Assembly (NCBI RefSeq): GCF_017352375.1
Contig: NZ_JAFEVR010000007.1
Coordinates: forward strand, 124,001 to 188,000
Length of the DNA: 64,000 nucleotides
Direction: 5' to 3'
Origin: Mycolicibacterium sp. S2-37
GTDB taxonomy: Bacteria; Actinomycetota; Actinomycetes; Mycobacteriales; Mycobacteriaceae
Part shown: positions 8,274 to 16,812 of the stretch, piece by piece
How the letters are laid out: the number at the start of each line of letters is the position of its first letter
Numbering within the stretch: position 1 is the first letter of the stretch
Notes under the pieces: generated by a model
What the model was told of the DNA's origin: nothing
The model's database searches: none
What the model saw: only the letters and a program-made list of their open reading frames with translations
Position numbers and translations under genes: made by a program

Positions 8274-9277
8274 TGGCGGAGGTGATCGCCGACGACGTCC
8301 ATGTGGCCCAGCAGGCGCTCGCCGACTACGACCTGGCGCCCAGTTCCACCTTGCGCCTGCTGAACCTGTCCGAGAACGCCACCTATCTGGTCGAGGATCC
8401 CGACAGCGACGCCCGCTCCATCCTGCGGGTGCACCGCAAGAACTATCACCGCTGTCATGAGATCGAATCCGAACTCGACTGGCTGGACGCGCTGCGCAGG
8501 GACAGTGACGTCACCGTGCCCACGGTGCTGCCGACCCGCGACGGCCGCCGGGTGGTCACCGTCGACGACGGTGGAACCCCGCGCTACGTCGTGCACTTCG
8601 ACATGGTGGCCGGCGCCGAACCCGACGAGGGCACCGTCACCGTCCACGACTTCCACACGCTGGGCTGTATCACCGCAGCACTGCACGACCACTCCCTGTC
8701 CTGGACCAGGCCGGACTCCTTCGGCCGGTTCGCCTGGGACTGGGAGCACTGTCTGGGTGACCAGCCCCGGTGGGGCCGCTGGCAGGACGCTGCGGGCGTG
8801 GGCTCGGAGGAGACCCACCTGCTCGGCCGCGCCCAGGATCTGTTGCGGCAGCGGCTCGCCGACTACGGCAGCGGACCGGATCGCTTCGGGTTGGTGCACG
8901 CCGACCTGCGGTTGGCCAACCTGCTCGTCGACGGGTCCACGATCACCGTCATCGATTTCGACGACTGCGGGTTCGGCTGGTTCTTCTACGACTTCGGCAC
9001 CGCGGTGTCGTTCATCGAGGACGATCCGGCGCTGCCGGAGTGGCAGGCCTCCTGGGTCGAGGGCTACCGCAGCCATCGTTCGAACCAACGCCCGATGACC
9101 ACCGCCGACGAGGAGATGCTCGCCTCGTTCGTCCTGTTGCGCCGCCTGCTGCTGCTGGCTTGGATGGGAACCCACAGCCACTCCAAGGAGTCGCAGTCCA
9201 AGGCGGTCAGCTACGCCGAGGGCAGCTGTGCGCTCGCCGAGCGCTATCTGAGCACCAACGGCCATCGTCTGGCCTGA
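8273..9277 (+). CDS. Aminoglycoside-phosphotransferase-fold kinase, putative (S)-1-amino-2-propanol kinase
   Basis: A 334-residue APH/choline-kinase-fold enzyme. The catalytic loop is HADLRLAN (His209, Asp211, Asn216) and the metal-binding Asp is residue 228 in VIDFDDCG. The N-terminal lobe shows a nucleotide-binding pattern around residues 25-55. The M. smegmatis gene in the same place has, as I recall, been characterised as (S)-1-amino-2-propanol kinase of the aminoacetone microcompartment. By position this gene should do the same, making 1-amino-2-propanol O-phosphate for the aminotransferase-fold lyase. It lacks an encapsulation-type tail, so it may act outside the shell. Confidence 0.85.
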   Translation: MAEVIADDVHVAQQALADYDLAPSSTLRLLNLSENATYLVEDPDSDARSILRVHRKNYHRCHEIESELDWLDALRRDSDVTVPTVLPTRDGRRVVTVDDGGTPRYVVHFDMVAGAEPDEGTVTVHDFHTLGCITAALHDHSLSWTRPDSFGRFAWDWEHCLGDQPRWGRWQDAAGVGSEETHLLGRAQDLLRQRLADYGSGPDRFGLVHADLRLANLLVDGSTITVIDFDDCGFGWFFYDFGTAVSFIEDDPALPEWQASWVEGYRSHRSNQRPMTTADEEMLASFVLLRRLLLLAWMGTHSHSKESQSKAVSYAEGSCALAERYLSTNGHRLA

Positions 9278-9319
9278 CCACCCCACGATCGAAGGACCAC
9301 GAGACCGAAGGACGGGACA

Positions 9320-10099
9320 TTGTTCAACTCACTGCAGGGCCGCACCGCGATCGTCACCGGGGGCAGCAAGGGCATCGGACGCGGTATCGCGGAGGTTTTC
9401 GTCCGCGCCGGCGTCAACGTGGTGATCACCGGCCGCACCCAGGCCGACATCGACACCTGCGTCGACGCCCTCAGCGGTCAGCCCGGCGCGGTGAGCGGTG
9501 TGGCGGCGGACGTCGCCGACCCCCAGGCGTGCCGCGACGCGGTCGACGCGGCGGTCGAACGTCACGGCGGGCTGGACATCCTCTGCGCCAACGCCGGCAT
9601 CTTTCCGTCCGGGCGGCTCGAAGAGCTCACCCCCGAGGACCTCGAGCAGGTGCTGGCCGTGAACTTCAAGGGCACGGTGTACTTCGTCCAGGCCGCGCTC
9701 CCCGCGCTGGCCGCCAGCGGTCACGGCCGGGTCATCGTCACCTCGTCGATCACCGGGCCAATCACCGGATACCCGGGCTGGTCGCACTACGGCGCCAGCA
9801 AGGCCGCTCAGCTGGGCTTCATCCGCACGGCGGCAATGGAATTGGCGCCGAAGCAGATCACCGTCAACGCCGTCCTGCCGGGCAACATCATCACCGAGGG
9901 CCTGGTCGACATGGGCGAGGACTACATGAACCAGATGGCGTCGGCGATCCCGGCGGGCCGGCTGGGCGGTGTCGCCGACATCGGTAACGCCGCACTGTTC
10001 TTCGCCACCGACGAGGCGGCCTACATCACCGGGCAGACGCTGGTGGTGGACGGCGGACAGATCCTGCCCGAATCGCACATGGCGATCGCCGAGCTGTGA
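9320..10099 (+). CDS. Short-chain dehydrogenase/reductase of the BMC locus (putative aminoacetone/aminopropanol dehydrogenase)
   Basis: A 259-residue classical SDR. It has the cofactor motif TGGSKGIG at residues 13-20, NAG in CANAG, a catalytic Ser in VTSSITG, and Tyr157/Lys161 in HYGASK. It probably interconverts aminoacetone and 1-amino-2-propanol with NAD(P), linking the two substrates of the pathway. The reaction is inferred from the locus. The start is TTG 9320, with AAGGACGGG upstream. No later in-frame start leaves the nucleotide-binding fold intact. It ends 68 bases before gntR, with operator site 2 in the gap. Confidence 0.83.
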   Translation: MFNSLQGRTAIVTGGSKGIGRGIAEVFVRAGVNVVITGRTQADIDTCVDALSGQPGAVSGVAADVADPQACRDAVDAAVERHGGLDILCANAGIFPSGRLEELTPEDLEQVLAVNFKGTVYFVQAALPALAASGHGRVIVTSSITGPITGYPGWSHYGASKAAQLGFIRTAAMELAPKQITVNAVLPGNIITEGLVDMGEDYMNQMASAIPAGRLGGVADIGNAALFFATDEAAYITGQTLVVDGGQILPESHMAIAEL

Positions 10100-10115
10100 C
10101 CTGACGGCCGATAGG

Positions 10116-10130
10116 ATTGGTTCTACCAAA
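10116..10130. promoter_or_regulatory. GntR operator candidate, site 2 (autoregulation)
   Basis: ATTGGTTCTACCAAA repeats the palindrome found at 3030-3044 and lies 37 bases before the gntR start. The sequence TAGGAT at 10112-10117, a plausible -10 box, runs into its left arm, so a bound repressor would block gntR transcription directly. Confidence 0.68.
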
Positions 10131-10167
10131 TCGCAGGCGATCGCAGAACTGACAGGGAGGTCCGCCG

Positions 10168-10950
10168 GTGCCGACGCAGAGTGAGGAGTTGCGCCGCCGG
10201 ATCGTGGCCGACATCAATGCCGGTACGCCCGGCGCCAAACTCGGCAGCGAACGCGACCTCGCGGAGCGCTACGGCACCAGCCGGTCGAGTCTGCGCCAGG
10301 TGCTGGCCGCGCTCGAGGAGGCCGGTCTGGTGCACCGGGCCATCGGCCGGGCCGGTGGCATCTTCATCAGCCACGCCCAGGTCGAGCGCAGCCTCGCCGA
10401 CGTGGTGGGTGTACCGGCGTTCCTGGCCAACCAGGGATATGTCGCCGGCACGCGGGTGCTGTCGACCAAGATCGCCGCACCCGACCCCACCACCCAGGCC
10501 GCGCTGCGGCTGGGCCCGGCGGACTTCGTCGTCGAGATCCAGCGCTTGCGGCTGGCCGACGGATCGCCGATGTCGCTGGAGCTGGCGCAGTTCCCGGCCG
10601 ACGTCTTTCCCGGCCTGCTCGAACAGCAGCTGGGTGGCTCGATCTACGAGGTTCTCGAAACCCAGTACGGTCTGGTCCCGGGCAGAGCCGACGAGCGCAT
10701 CGAAGCGGTGAACGCCACCAACACCGAGGCCTCGCTGCTCGGGGTGAAGCCCAAGTCGGCGCTGCTGCTGATCACCCGGATCACCTACGACGAGGCCGGT
10801 ACCCCGTGTGAGTTCTCGCGCGATCTGTTCCGCGGTGACCGGATCTACCTCGCGGTGACCGCGCAGGGCCGCGGCATCGCCAAGGCCACCGGCGACCGCC
10901 CGGACGACAAGACCGCGTCGGTCACCCTGCAGAGCCAACTCGCCGTCTGA
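10168..10950 (+). CDS. GntR-family (HutC-type) regulator of the BMC locus
   Basis: 260 residues. An N-terminal winged helix-turn-helix (about residues 5-70, ERDLAERYGTSRSSLRQVL) is followed by a UTRA effector-binding domain (about 85-245). UTRA domains bind small ligands, so this protein probably senses the amine substrate or a phosphorylated intermediate. GTG 10168 has AGGGAGG eight bases upstream. A matching palindrome before this gene and in the permease-aminotransferase intergenic region makes it the likely repressor of the whole locus and of itself. The last thirty residues extend beyond the usual domain end and show no recognisable motif. Confidence 0.87.
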   Translation: MPTQSEELRRRIVADINAGTPGAKLGSERDLAERYGTSRSSLRQVLAALEEAGLVHRAIGRAGGIFISHAQVERSLADVVGVPAFLANQGYVAGTRVLSTKIAAPDPTTQAALRLGPADFVVEIQRLRLADGSPMSLELAQFPADVFPGLLEQQLGGSIYEVLETQYGLVPGRADERIEAVNATNTEASLLGVKPKSALLLITRITYDEAGTPCEFSRDLFRGDRIYLAVTAQGRGIAKATGDRPDDKTASVTLQSQLAV

Positions 10951-11011
10951 CCCGTCGCTGGACCCGGCGACCGTTGAACCCGATCCCCTGTTCCGCGGAC
11001 GCCCGACGCCG

Positions 11012-11017
11012 TACACT
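11012..11017 (+). promoter_or_regulatory. -10 box of a leaderless promoter for the aldolase gene
   Basis: TACACT (TANNNT) ends six bases before GTG 11024. No clear -35 is present. CTGTTCCG at 10988-10995 occupies the -35 area and is also found, inverted, at 17901-17908 upstream of the other arm of the cluster. Confidence 0.5.
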
Positions 11018-11023
11018 GGTTCT

Positions 11024-11674
11024 GTGGTGCGAAACACCGGTTCGCCAGACGGAACACCGCTGTTGGCGGCGCTGCCGCGAATGACCACCGAGCTCGCCCG
11101 GGTCCCGGTGCTCCCCGTGCTGCGGGTCGACACCGCCGAGGAGGCGGTGCGCAGCGTCGCCCTGCTCACCCGAGCCGGATTCGGGCTGGTGGAGCTCACC
11201 GCGACGACACCGGACTGGCCGGCGGCGCTGACTCGGGTGCGTGGCGAGCATCCCGACCTGCTGATCGGACTGGGCACCGTGCGCGACGCGCGGACCGCCG
11301 GCCGTGCGGTCGAGCACGGCGCGGACTTCCTGGTCACGCCCCATCCGGCAGCCGCGGTGCGGGATGCGGTGGACGCCGCCGTCCCGGTGATCGAGGGCGG
11401 CTGGACGCCCGGGGAGATCGCGGCGGCAGCCGACGCCGGACTGGCCAAACTCTTCCCCGCCCACGTCGGCGGGCCGGCCTATCTGCGTACCCTGCTCGCA
11501 GTCCTGCCCGGCGCCGCCGTGGTGCCCACCGGCGGTATCGGACTCGACGACGTCGGGTCGTGGCTGGCCGCGGGAGCCACTGCTGTCGGGGTGGGCAGCG
11601 CACTGGTCGAGCGCCTACAGCAGGATCCGGGCGCCGTCGCCGACTGGCTGGCCGGCATCGGCGAACGGTCATGA
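11024..11674 (+). CDS. KDPG/KHG-type aldolase (Eda family)
   Basis: A 216-residue class-I aldolase of the 2-keto-3-deoxy-6-phosphogluconate family, which splits KDPG to pyruvate and glyceraldehyde 3-phosphate. The catalytic Glu is residue 58 (LVELTATT) and the Schiff-base Lys is residue 142 (AKLFPAH). A phosphate-binding region VVPTGGI follows. The gene overlaps the adjoining sugar-acid kinase by four bases (ATGA), so kinase and aldolase work as a pair at the end of the pathway. GTG 11024 agrees with the leaderless -10 box; the next GTG (11027) is equally possible. Confidence 0.85.
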   Translation: MVRNTGSPDGTPLLAALPRMTTELARVPVLPVLRVDTAEEAVRSVALLTRAGFGLVELTATTPDWPAALTRVRGEHPDLLIGLGTVRDARTAGRAVEHGADFLVTPHPAAAVRDAVDAAVPVIEGGWTPGEIAAAADAGLAKLFPAHVGGPAYLRTLLAVLPGAAVVPTGGIGLDDVGSWLAAGATAVGVGSALVERLQQDPGAVADWLAGIGERS

Positions 11675-12612
11675 GCGCACCCGACGTGATCGTGCTCGGG
11701 GAGCCGATGTTGGAGCTGTCGGCGGGCGAACCGCTGGAGACGGCCACCGATTTCCGGGTGTCGTTCTCCGGTGACGCGCTCAACGCCGCCGCAGCGAGCG
11801 CCAGCGCGGGGGCTAGGACCGCGCTGCTCACCCGGGTGAGCGACGACGAGATCGGCTCGCGGCTGCTGCGCTACGCCGCGCACCTCGGAGTCGACACGTC
11901 GCTGGTGCGCCGCGGTCCCACCCACACGGGCGCCTACCTGGTCGGCGCCGACCCCGCCGGAGAGCGCGAATTCGTCTATCTGCGTTCGGGTTCGGCGGCG
12001 ACCATGATCACCCCGGCCGATCTCGCCGATGCGCCGCTGGACCGTACGCGGGTCCTGCTCGCCAGCGGCATCTCGATGGCCTTGTCCGAAGGGGTGGCCG
12101 CCACCGTGCTGGAGGCGGCCCGGCGCGTCTCGGCCGCAGGGGGCGCGGTCGTGTACGACCCCAACTACCGGCGTCGGCTGGTCGACACCGAGTCCGCCCG
12201 CGAGCATCTGCGCCGGCTGGCGCCGCTGGTCACGGTTGCTGTCCCGTCGTGTCCGGCGGACACCGAGGCGCTGCTGGACACCGCCGACCCGCAGACCGCT
12301 GCACGGCGGCTGATCGCGCTCGGCGCGCAGTCGGTGGTGGTGACGCGGGGCAGCGAGGGCGTCCTGATGGTCGACGGGGACACGGTGGTGGAGCTGGCCG
12401 CGATACCGGCGCCCCGGGTGCACGACGCCACCGGCGCCGGTGACGTCTTCGCCGGGACCGTGGCAGCAGGTCTCGCGCGCGGACCCCTGAGCGTCGAGCT
12501 GGTCCGCACGGCGGCGGCCGCGGCCGCGCTGTCACTGGCCGGTCAGGGCGGCACGGGCCGGCTCGCGACGGCCGAGGAGGTCCGCGCCTACCTGCTGTCG
12601 GCGTCCGGCTGA
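11671..12612 (+). CDS. PfkB-family sugar kinase, probably 2-keto-3-deoxygluconate kinase
   Basis: A 313-residue ribokinase/PfkB-family enzyme. The family signature DATGAGDVFAG lies near the C-terminus, with the catalytic base Asp258. The N-terminal substrate lid region GEPMLEL is typical of KDG kinases. It would phosphorylate 2-keto-3-deoxy-gluconate to KDPG, the substrate of the overlapping aldolase gene. The specific substrate rests on that pairing. The ATG overlaps the aldolase stop (ATGA). It is convergent with the IclR gene, ten bases apart. Confidence 0.82.
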   Translation: MSAPDVIVLGEPMLELSAGEPLETATDFRVSFSGDALNAAAASASAGARTALLTRVSDDEIGSRLLRYAAHLGVDTSLVRRGPTHTGAYLVGADPAGEREFVYLRSGSAATMITPADLADAPLDRTRVLLASGISMALSEGVAATVLEAARRVSAAGGAVVYDPNYRRRLVDTESAREHLRRLAPLVTVAVPSCPADTEALLDTADPQTAARRLIALGAQSVVVTRGSEGVLMVDGDTVVELAAIPAPRVHDATGAGDVFAGTVAAGLARGPLSVELVRTAAAAAALSLAGQGGTGRLATAEEVRAYLLSASG

Positions 12613-12622
12613 GGCGGACCGC

Positions 12623-13381
12623 TCAGGCCGGACGGACGCCCAGGCCTGCCGACACCTCCGCCGCCGCGGCGGCGACCTGTGGTCCCAGCTCGTCCAGGGC
12701 GACCGCGGTCGGGTCACTGCGCAACTGGGAGACGCTGATGGCCGCATTCATCCGCCCCGAGTGGTCGCGCACCGCGGCGCCGACACACACGATGCCCTGC
12801 TCGTTCTCCTCGAGATCGCCGGCCCAGCCGCGCTCCCGGACGACCGAGAGATCGGCCACCAGCGCGTCGAGCGTGGTGAGCGTCTGGGGGGTGCGGCGGG
12901 GCAATCCGGTGCGAGCAGCCAGCGCCGCGACGTCCTCGTCGGTCATCCCGGCCAGCAGGGCCTTGCCGATTCCGGTGCAGTGCAACGGAATCGCCATCCC
13001 CACCCGCGACACCATCCGGTAGGGCTTGTTGCCCTCGAGTTTGCGGACGTAGACGGCCTCGTCGCCGGTCAGCACGGCCATGTGCACCGTCGCCGAGAAC
13101 CGCTCCTGCAGCCGGCGCAGCACGGGTTCCGCACCGAGGGTGGCGTCGAGGTCACCGATCGTACGGCCGGCCAGCCCGAGCATCCGCGGGCCGGGAAGGT
13201 ATCCGGTGGCATCGTCGAAGGCGGCGAAATTCCGCTCCACCAGGGTCTGCAGAATGCGGTGCACGGTGGACTTCGGCAGGCTCGTCGACCGCGCGATGTC
13301 GGTGAGGCGACGGTGATCGGCGAGCGCCTCGAGGACGGCGAGGACCTTCTCGACCGCGTTTCCGGCATTCGGCGCCGCCAC
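12623..13381 (-). CDS. IclR-family regulator of the sugar-acid cluster
   Basis: 252 residues. The N-terminal winged helix-turn-helix (about residues 8-70, LTDIARSTSLPKSTVHRIL) precedes an IclR effector domain with GIGKALLAG and the conserved ENEQGIVCVGAAV. IclR proteins respond to small carboxylic acids and commonly control sugar-acid catabolism. It is the last gene of the minus-strand operon, sixteen bases after the SDR gene, and probably controls both arms. A palindrome at 17902-17914 before the first operon gene is a candidate target. Confidence 0.88.
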   Translation of the reverse strand: MAAPNAGNAVEKVLAVLEALADHRRLTDIARSTSLPKSTVHRILQTLVERNFAAFDDATGYLPGPRMLGLAGRTIGDLDATLGAEPVLRRLQERFSATVHMAVLTGDEAVYVRKLEGNKPYRMVSRVGMAIPLHCTGIGKALLAGMTDEDVAALAARTGLPRRTPQTLTTLDALVADLSVVRERGWAGDLEENEQGIVCVGAAVRDHSGRMNAAISVSQLRSDPTAVALDELGPQVAAAAAEVSAGLGVRPA

Positions 13382-13397
13382 GTGTTGCTCTCCTGCG

Positions 13398-14162
13398 TCA
13401 GTACATCAGGTGCTTACCTGCGTCGACGACCACGTCGACTCCCGTGACCATATCTGCTGTCAGCAGGCCCAGGACAACCGCTGCGACGTCGGTGGGTTGC
13501 GTGGTCCGTCCGAGCGGCGCCACCTCGCGCTCGCGGGCGGTCATCTCGTCGAATGCCTCGTCGCCGTGGTGGTCGAGTTGCCACCGGGTGGCGACGGTTC
13601 CCGGTGAGACGGAGTTGACCCGCACCTCGGGGCCGAGCGCCACCGCGAGCGAGCGGGTCAGCTGCAGCAGCGCGGCCTTGCTCACGCCGTAGGGCAACGA
13701 CGACCCGATGCCGCGATAAGCCGAGATGGAGGCGATGTTGACGATGGCGCCACCGGACTGCCGGAGTGCGGGCGCGAACGCACGGGCACACCGGAACGCC
13801 CCGACGACGTTGACGTCGAGGATGTCGTGCCAGGTCTCGTCGTCCAGCGCGTCGAGATCCCCGAACGGCACCCACGCCGTGCTCGCCGCATTGTTGACCA
13901 GCACATCGCAGCCGCCGAAGAGGTCCTGGCACCGCGTTGCCAGCTCCCGGACCTGATCCTCCGCGCGCACGTCCACCGCCACCGCATCGGCCTCCGCGCC
14001 GGCCGCACGCAGCGACGCCACCGTCTCCGCCGCGGCCTGCTCCGAGCGGCTCCAGGTCACCAGCACGCCCCTGGCGCCGGCCGCGACCAGCCGATGTGCG
14101 ATGGCCGCCCCGATTCCGGTGCCCCCGCCGGTGACCACGGCCACCCTGTCCGTCAGATCCAT
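13398..14162 (-). CDS. Short-chain dehydrogenase/reductase of the sugar-acid cluster
   Basis: A 254-residue classical SDR with TGGGTGIG at residues 11-18, NNAAS at 90-94, a catalytic Ser near 145-147, Tyr158 and Lys162. Its neighbours suggest oxidation or reduction of a sugar acid or polyol, but the sequence does not define the substrate. The much longer upstream frame is a shadow of the reductase gene. ATG 14162 has GGAGA seven bases upstream and lies directly after the preceding stop. The strand and tight spacing put it in one operon with the reductase, transporter and Ldh2-type gene. Confidence 0.83.
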   Translation of the reverse strand: MDLTDRVAVVTGGGTGIGAAIAHRLVAAGARGVLVTWSRSEQAAAETVASLRAAGAEADAVAVDVRAEDQVRELATRCQDLFGGCDVLVNNAASTAWVPFGDLDALDDETWHDILDVNVVGAFRCARAFAPALRQSGGAIVNIASISAYRGIGSSLPYGVSKAALLQLTRSLAVALGPEVRVNSVSPGTVATRWQLDHHGDEAFDEMTAREREVAPLGRTTQPTDVAAVVLGLLTADMVTGVDVVVDAGKHLMY

Positions 14163-14164
14163 CG

Positions 14165-15430
14165 TCACATCTCCTTCAGTGCGATCCGTACAGCCTCGCG
14201 AATATCTTTGTCTTCCAGTGACTTCAGCCACCAGTCGAGGGCTTCGGTCAGCAGACCGGGTGGGTTGTCGCCCACGGCCGGCTGACAGATCGCCAGCAGT
14301 GCCCCGGCACGTTCGCGCGGTGCTCGGGCGAGCGCCGCGTGCACATCGCCGGCCCGGTCGTCGTCGACGGCACCGCCCTGCACCGCACGTGCCCAGCCGG
14401 CGATGATGCCTGCCGACCAGATCGGCGTCCGCTGCGCCGACACGCAGTGGTCCACGACGGCGGACAACCGCTGCGGCAGCTTCGCCGAACCACCGGACCC
14501 CACCTGCGTCAAACGGTGCGGCACTGCGGCGTTCGCGAAGCGGCGCAGCGATGCGCGGGCGTCGTCGGCCGCGGACAGACCGTCCGCCGCGGGCACGGCC
14601 GGGATGAGCTCGCCGTCCAGCGCAGCCTCCACGGCGGTCCGCAGCAGCCCGTCGGCCACCGCCTCGTGCACGGTCGAATATCCGCACGGCAGACCGAGAT
14701 ACGCCAGCATCGAATGCGGCGCGTTGACCAGGTGCAGTTTGGCCGCCTGCCACGGCGTCACATCGTCGACCATGCGGGCCCCTGCGGTCTCCCACGGCGG
14801 CCGCGGCGCGGCGAATGCGTCCTGCACAACCCAGCGGAACCACGGTTCGGCCACCACCGACGGCTCGCGGTCGTCGGCGACGGCGGGTACCACCCGGTCG
14901 ACGACGGTGTTGGGGAATGCGGCATGTGTGCTCAGCCACCCGGCCGCATCGTCCTGACCGGACCGCACCGCCAGGTCGATGGCCATGCCGCGCAGAAGAT
15001 CTCCGCCGAGCACCACGTTGTCGCACACCACGAAGCTGACCGGTCCTGCGCCGCGGCGGGCGCGGGCGGTCGCCGCGGCCACCACCTGGTGCACCACGAT
15101 GCCCGGGTAGCCGGCCTCGGTTGCGGTGACGGTGACGACCGAGACCTCGGGCGCGGCCAGGACTGCGGCAAGGCGGTCGGGTTCATCGGCCGCCACCATC
15201 CCGTCCCGGATCACCTCCACCGTGGTGGTACTGCGGTGCCCGTCGGCGCGCAACTCGACGTCGTAGGCCCAGTGCCGGGCGCGCAGCGCATCGATGACCC
15301 CGCGGGAGCGCTGGCCCACCGCGTACACCGGCCAGCGGCCCGGTGCTTGGTCGTCGGCCAGCGCGGTGCACCACAGCACATGACCGCGGGCGAACGCGCC
15401 CAGGCCGAGATGCACCATCGCATTGTTCAT
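14165..15430 (-). CDS. Mannitol dehydrogenase-family reductase (fructuronate/tagaturonate reductase or polyol dehydrogenase)
   Basis: A 421-residue long-chain secondary-alcohol dehydrogenase of the mannitol dehydrogenase/UxuB-UxaB family. It shows the N-terminal Rossmann turn HLGLGAFARGH and the family catalytic signature K-x4-N-x2-H at Lys231, Asn236 and His239. The conserved HRLTQVGSGGSAKLPQR lies near residue 315. Such enzymes interconvert keto-sugar acids and aldonates, or polyols and ketoses, using NAD(H). The pairing with KDG kinase and KDPG aldolase favours a hexuronate or aldonate route. The start overlaps the transporter stop by four bases (ATGA). Confidence 0.85.
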   Translation of the reverse strand: MNNAMVHLGLGAFARGHVLWCTALADDQAPGRWPVYAVGQRSRGVIDALRARHWAYDVELRADGHRSTTTVEVIRDGMVAADEPDRLAAVLAAPEVSVVTVTATEAGYPGIVVHQVVAAATARARRGAGPVSFVVCDNVVLGGDLLRGMAIDLAVRSGQDDAAGWLSTHAAFPNTVVDRVVPAVADDREPSVVAEPWFRWVVQDAFAAPRPPWETAGARMVDDVTPWQAAKLHLVNAPHSMLAYLGLPCGYSTVHEAVADGLLRTAVEAALDGELIPAVPAADGLSAADDARASLRRFANAAVPHRLTQVGSGGSAKLPQRLSAVVDHCVSAQRTPIWSAGIIAGWARAVQGGAVDDDRAGDVHAALARAPRERAGALLAICQPAVGDNPPGLLTEALDWWLKSLEDKDIREAVRIALKEM

Positions 15431-16812
15431 CGACTGCCGGGACGCGCCGCGTCGTCGCCGGACCCCGCCCTGGCCCGGGGTGTCGGACCCATCTCGTCAA
15501 TATCGACGTCCCGGCCCTCCGTCGCGGCGGCGAAGGCCACGAACGAGATGACGCACACGACGATCATCAGCACCGCGATCAGCCACGGCTCACCCCCGAG
15601 CCGGTTCTGCAGGGAGGCGGCCAGTAGCGGGGAGAATCCCGCCAGTGCGGCGCCCACCTCACGCGAGGTCGCGAATCCCGAGTACCGGACCCGGGCGCCG
15701 AACAGCTCGGCGTAGAACGCCGGCTGCACGGCGATCATCGGCGCCACCCCCAGCACGGTGGCGACCACCAGGGCGGTCCAGATCAGCGCCGGCTGACCGG
15801 TGTCCATCAGCAACCAGAACGGAAACGCGAACGCCGCGGTGAAGACAACGCTGAAGAGGTTCAACGGTTTCCGGCCGATGCGGTCGGACAGCGCCCCGTA
15901 GATCGGCTGCGAGACGATGACGAACACCGAGAAGATCACGACGCCGGTCAGCGCCACGGTGCGCGACAGGCCAAGCGTCTGGGTCACGTAGTTCACGCTG
16001 AAGGTGGCGAACAGGTAGATGCACGCGGTGTCGGCGATGTGGGCTCCTACGCCGATCAGCAGATTGCGGGGATAGAGCACGAAGGCATCGCGCACGGGCA
16101 GCTTCACCACCGTCTGCGTCGCCTGCATCTGTTTGAAGACCGGTGACTCCTCGACCCGCAGCCGCACGTACAGCGCGACCCCGATGAGCAGGAAGCTGAC
16201 CAGGAACGGCACCCGCCATCCCCAGGTGTGCAGATCGTCGTCGGGCAGGCTCGCCAGGAACAGGAACACCAAGGTCCCCGCAAGCAACCCGATCTGCACA
16301 CCGGTCTGCGCGAAAGAGGTATAGAAACCACGTCTTTTCGCGGGGGCGTGCTCGGCGAGCAGTGTCGACGCGCCGCCGAATTCGGCGCCGGCGCCGAGCC
16401 CCTGCAGGATGCGCAGGAACACCAGCAACACCGGTGCCCAGATGCCGATGGACTCATAGGTGGGCAGCAGACCGATCAACCCGGTCGCCGCCCCCATGAC
16501 GATGGTGGTGATGACCAGGGTGGCGCGCCGCCCGATCCGGTCGCCGATGTGACCGAAGACGATTCCCCCGAGCGGACGGAACAGAAATCCCACACCGAAG
16601 GTGGCGAAGGCCAGCAGGGTGCCGACACCCGGAGCGCCCTGCTGGAAGAACAACGTGCCGAAGACCAGCGCGGCGGCCGTGCCGTAGATGAAGAAGTCGT
16701 ACCACTCGAGCGCGGTGCCGACGACCGCACCGAGGACAACCCTGCGGAGTTCCTCAGGGGAGGTTCGTGCGGTGGTGGTGGTGACGCCGTCGTCACCTGG
16801 TTGGTCACTCAT
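15427..16812 (-). CDS. MFS transporter, metabolite:H+ symporter (MHS) type
   Basis: A 461-residue twelve-helix MFS permease. The opening LGAVVGTALEWYDFFIYGTA and RPLGGIVFGHIGDRIGRR (loop 2-3) are typical of the metabolite:H+ symporter subfamily (ShiA/ProP/KgtP-like), whose substrates are often carboxylic acids. In this operon it probably imports the sugar acid. ATG 16812 has AGGAGA upstream. The gene starts inside the 3' end of the Ldh2-type gene (8-bp overlap), so the two are likely co-translated. The last 25 residues are a charged cytoplasmic tail. Confidence 0.88.
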   Translation of the reverse strand: MSDQPGDDGVTTTTARTSPEELRRVVLGAVVGTALEWYDFFIYGTAAALVFGTLFFQQGAPGVGTLLAFATFGVGFLFRPLGGIVFGHIGDRIGRRATLVITTIVMGAATGLIGLLPTYESIGIWAPVLLVFLRILQGLGAGAEFGGASTLLAEHAPAKRRGFYTSFAQTGVQIGLLAGTLVFLFLASLPDDDLHTWGWRVPFLVSFLLIGVALYVRLRVEESPVFKQMQATQTVVKLPVRDAFVLYPRNLLIGVGAHIADTACIYLFATFSVNYVTQTLGLSRTVALTGVVIFSVFVIVSQPIYGALSDRIGRKPLNLFSVVFTAAFAFPFWLLMDTGQPALIWTALVVATVLGVAPMIAVQPAFYAELFGARVRYSGFATSREVGAALAGFSPLLAASLQNRLGGEPWLIAVLMIVVCVISFVAFAAATEGRDVDIDEMGPTPRARAGSGDDAARPGSR

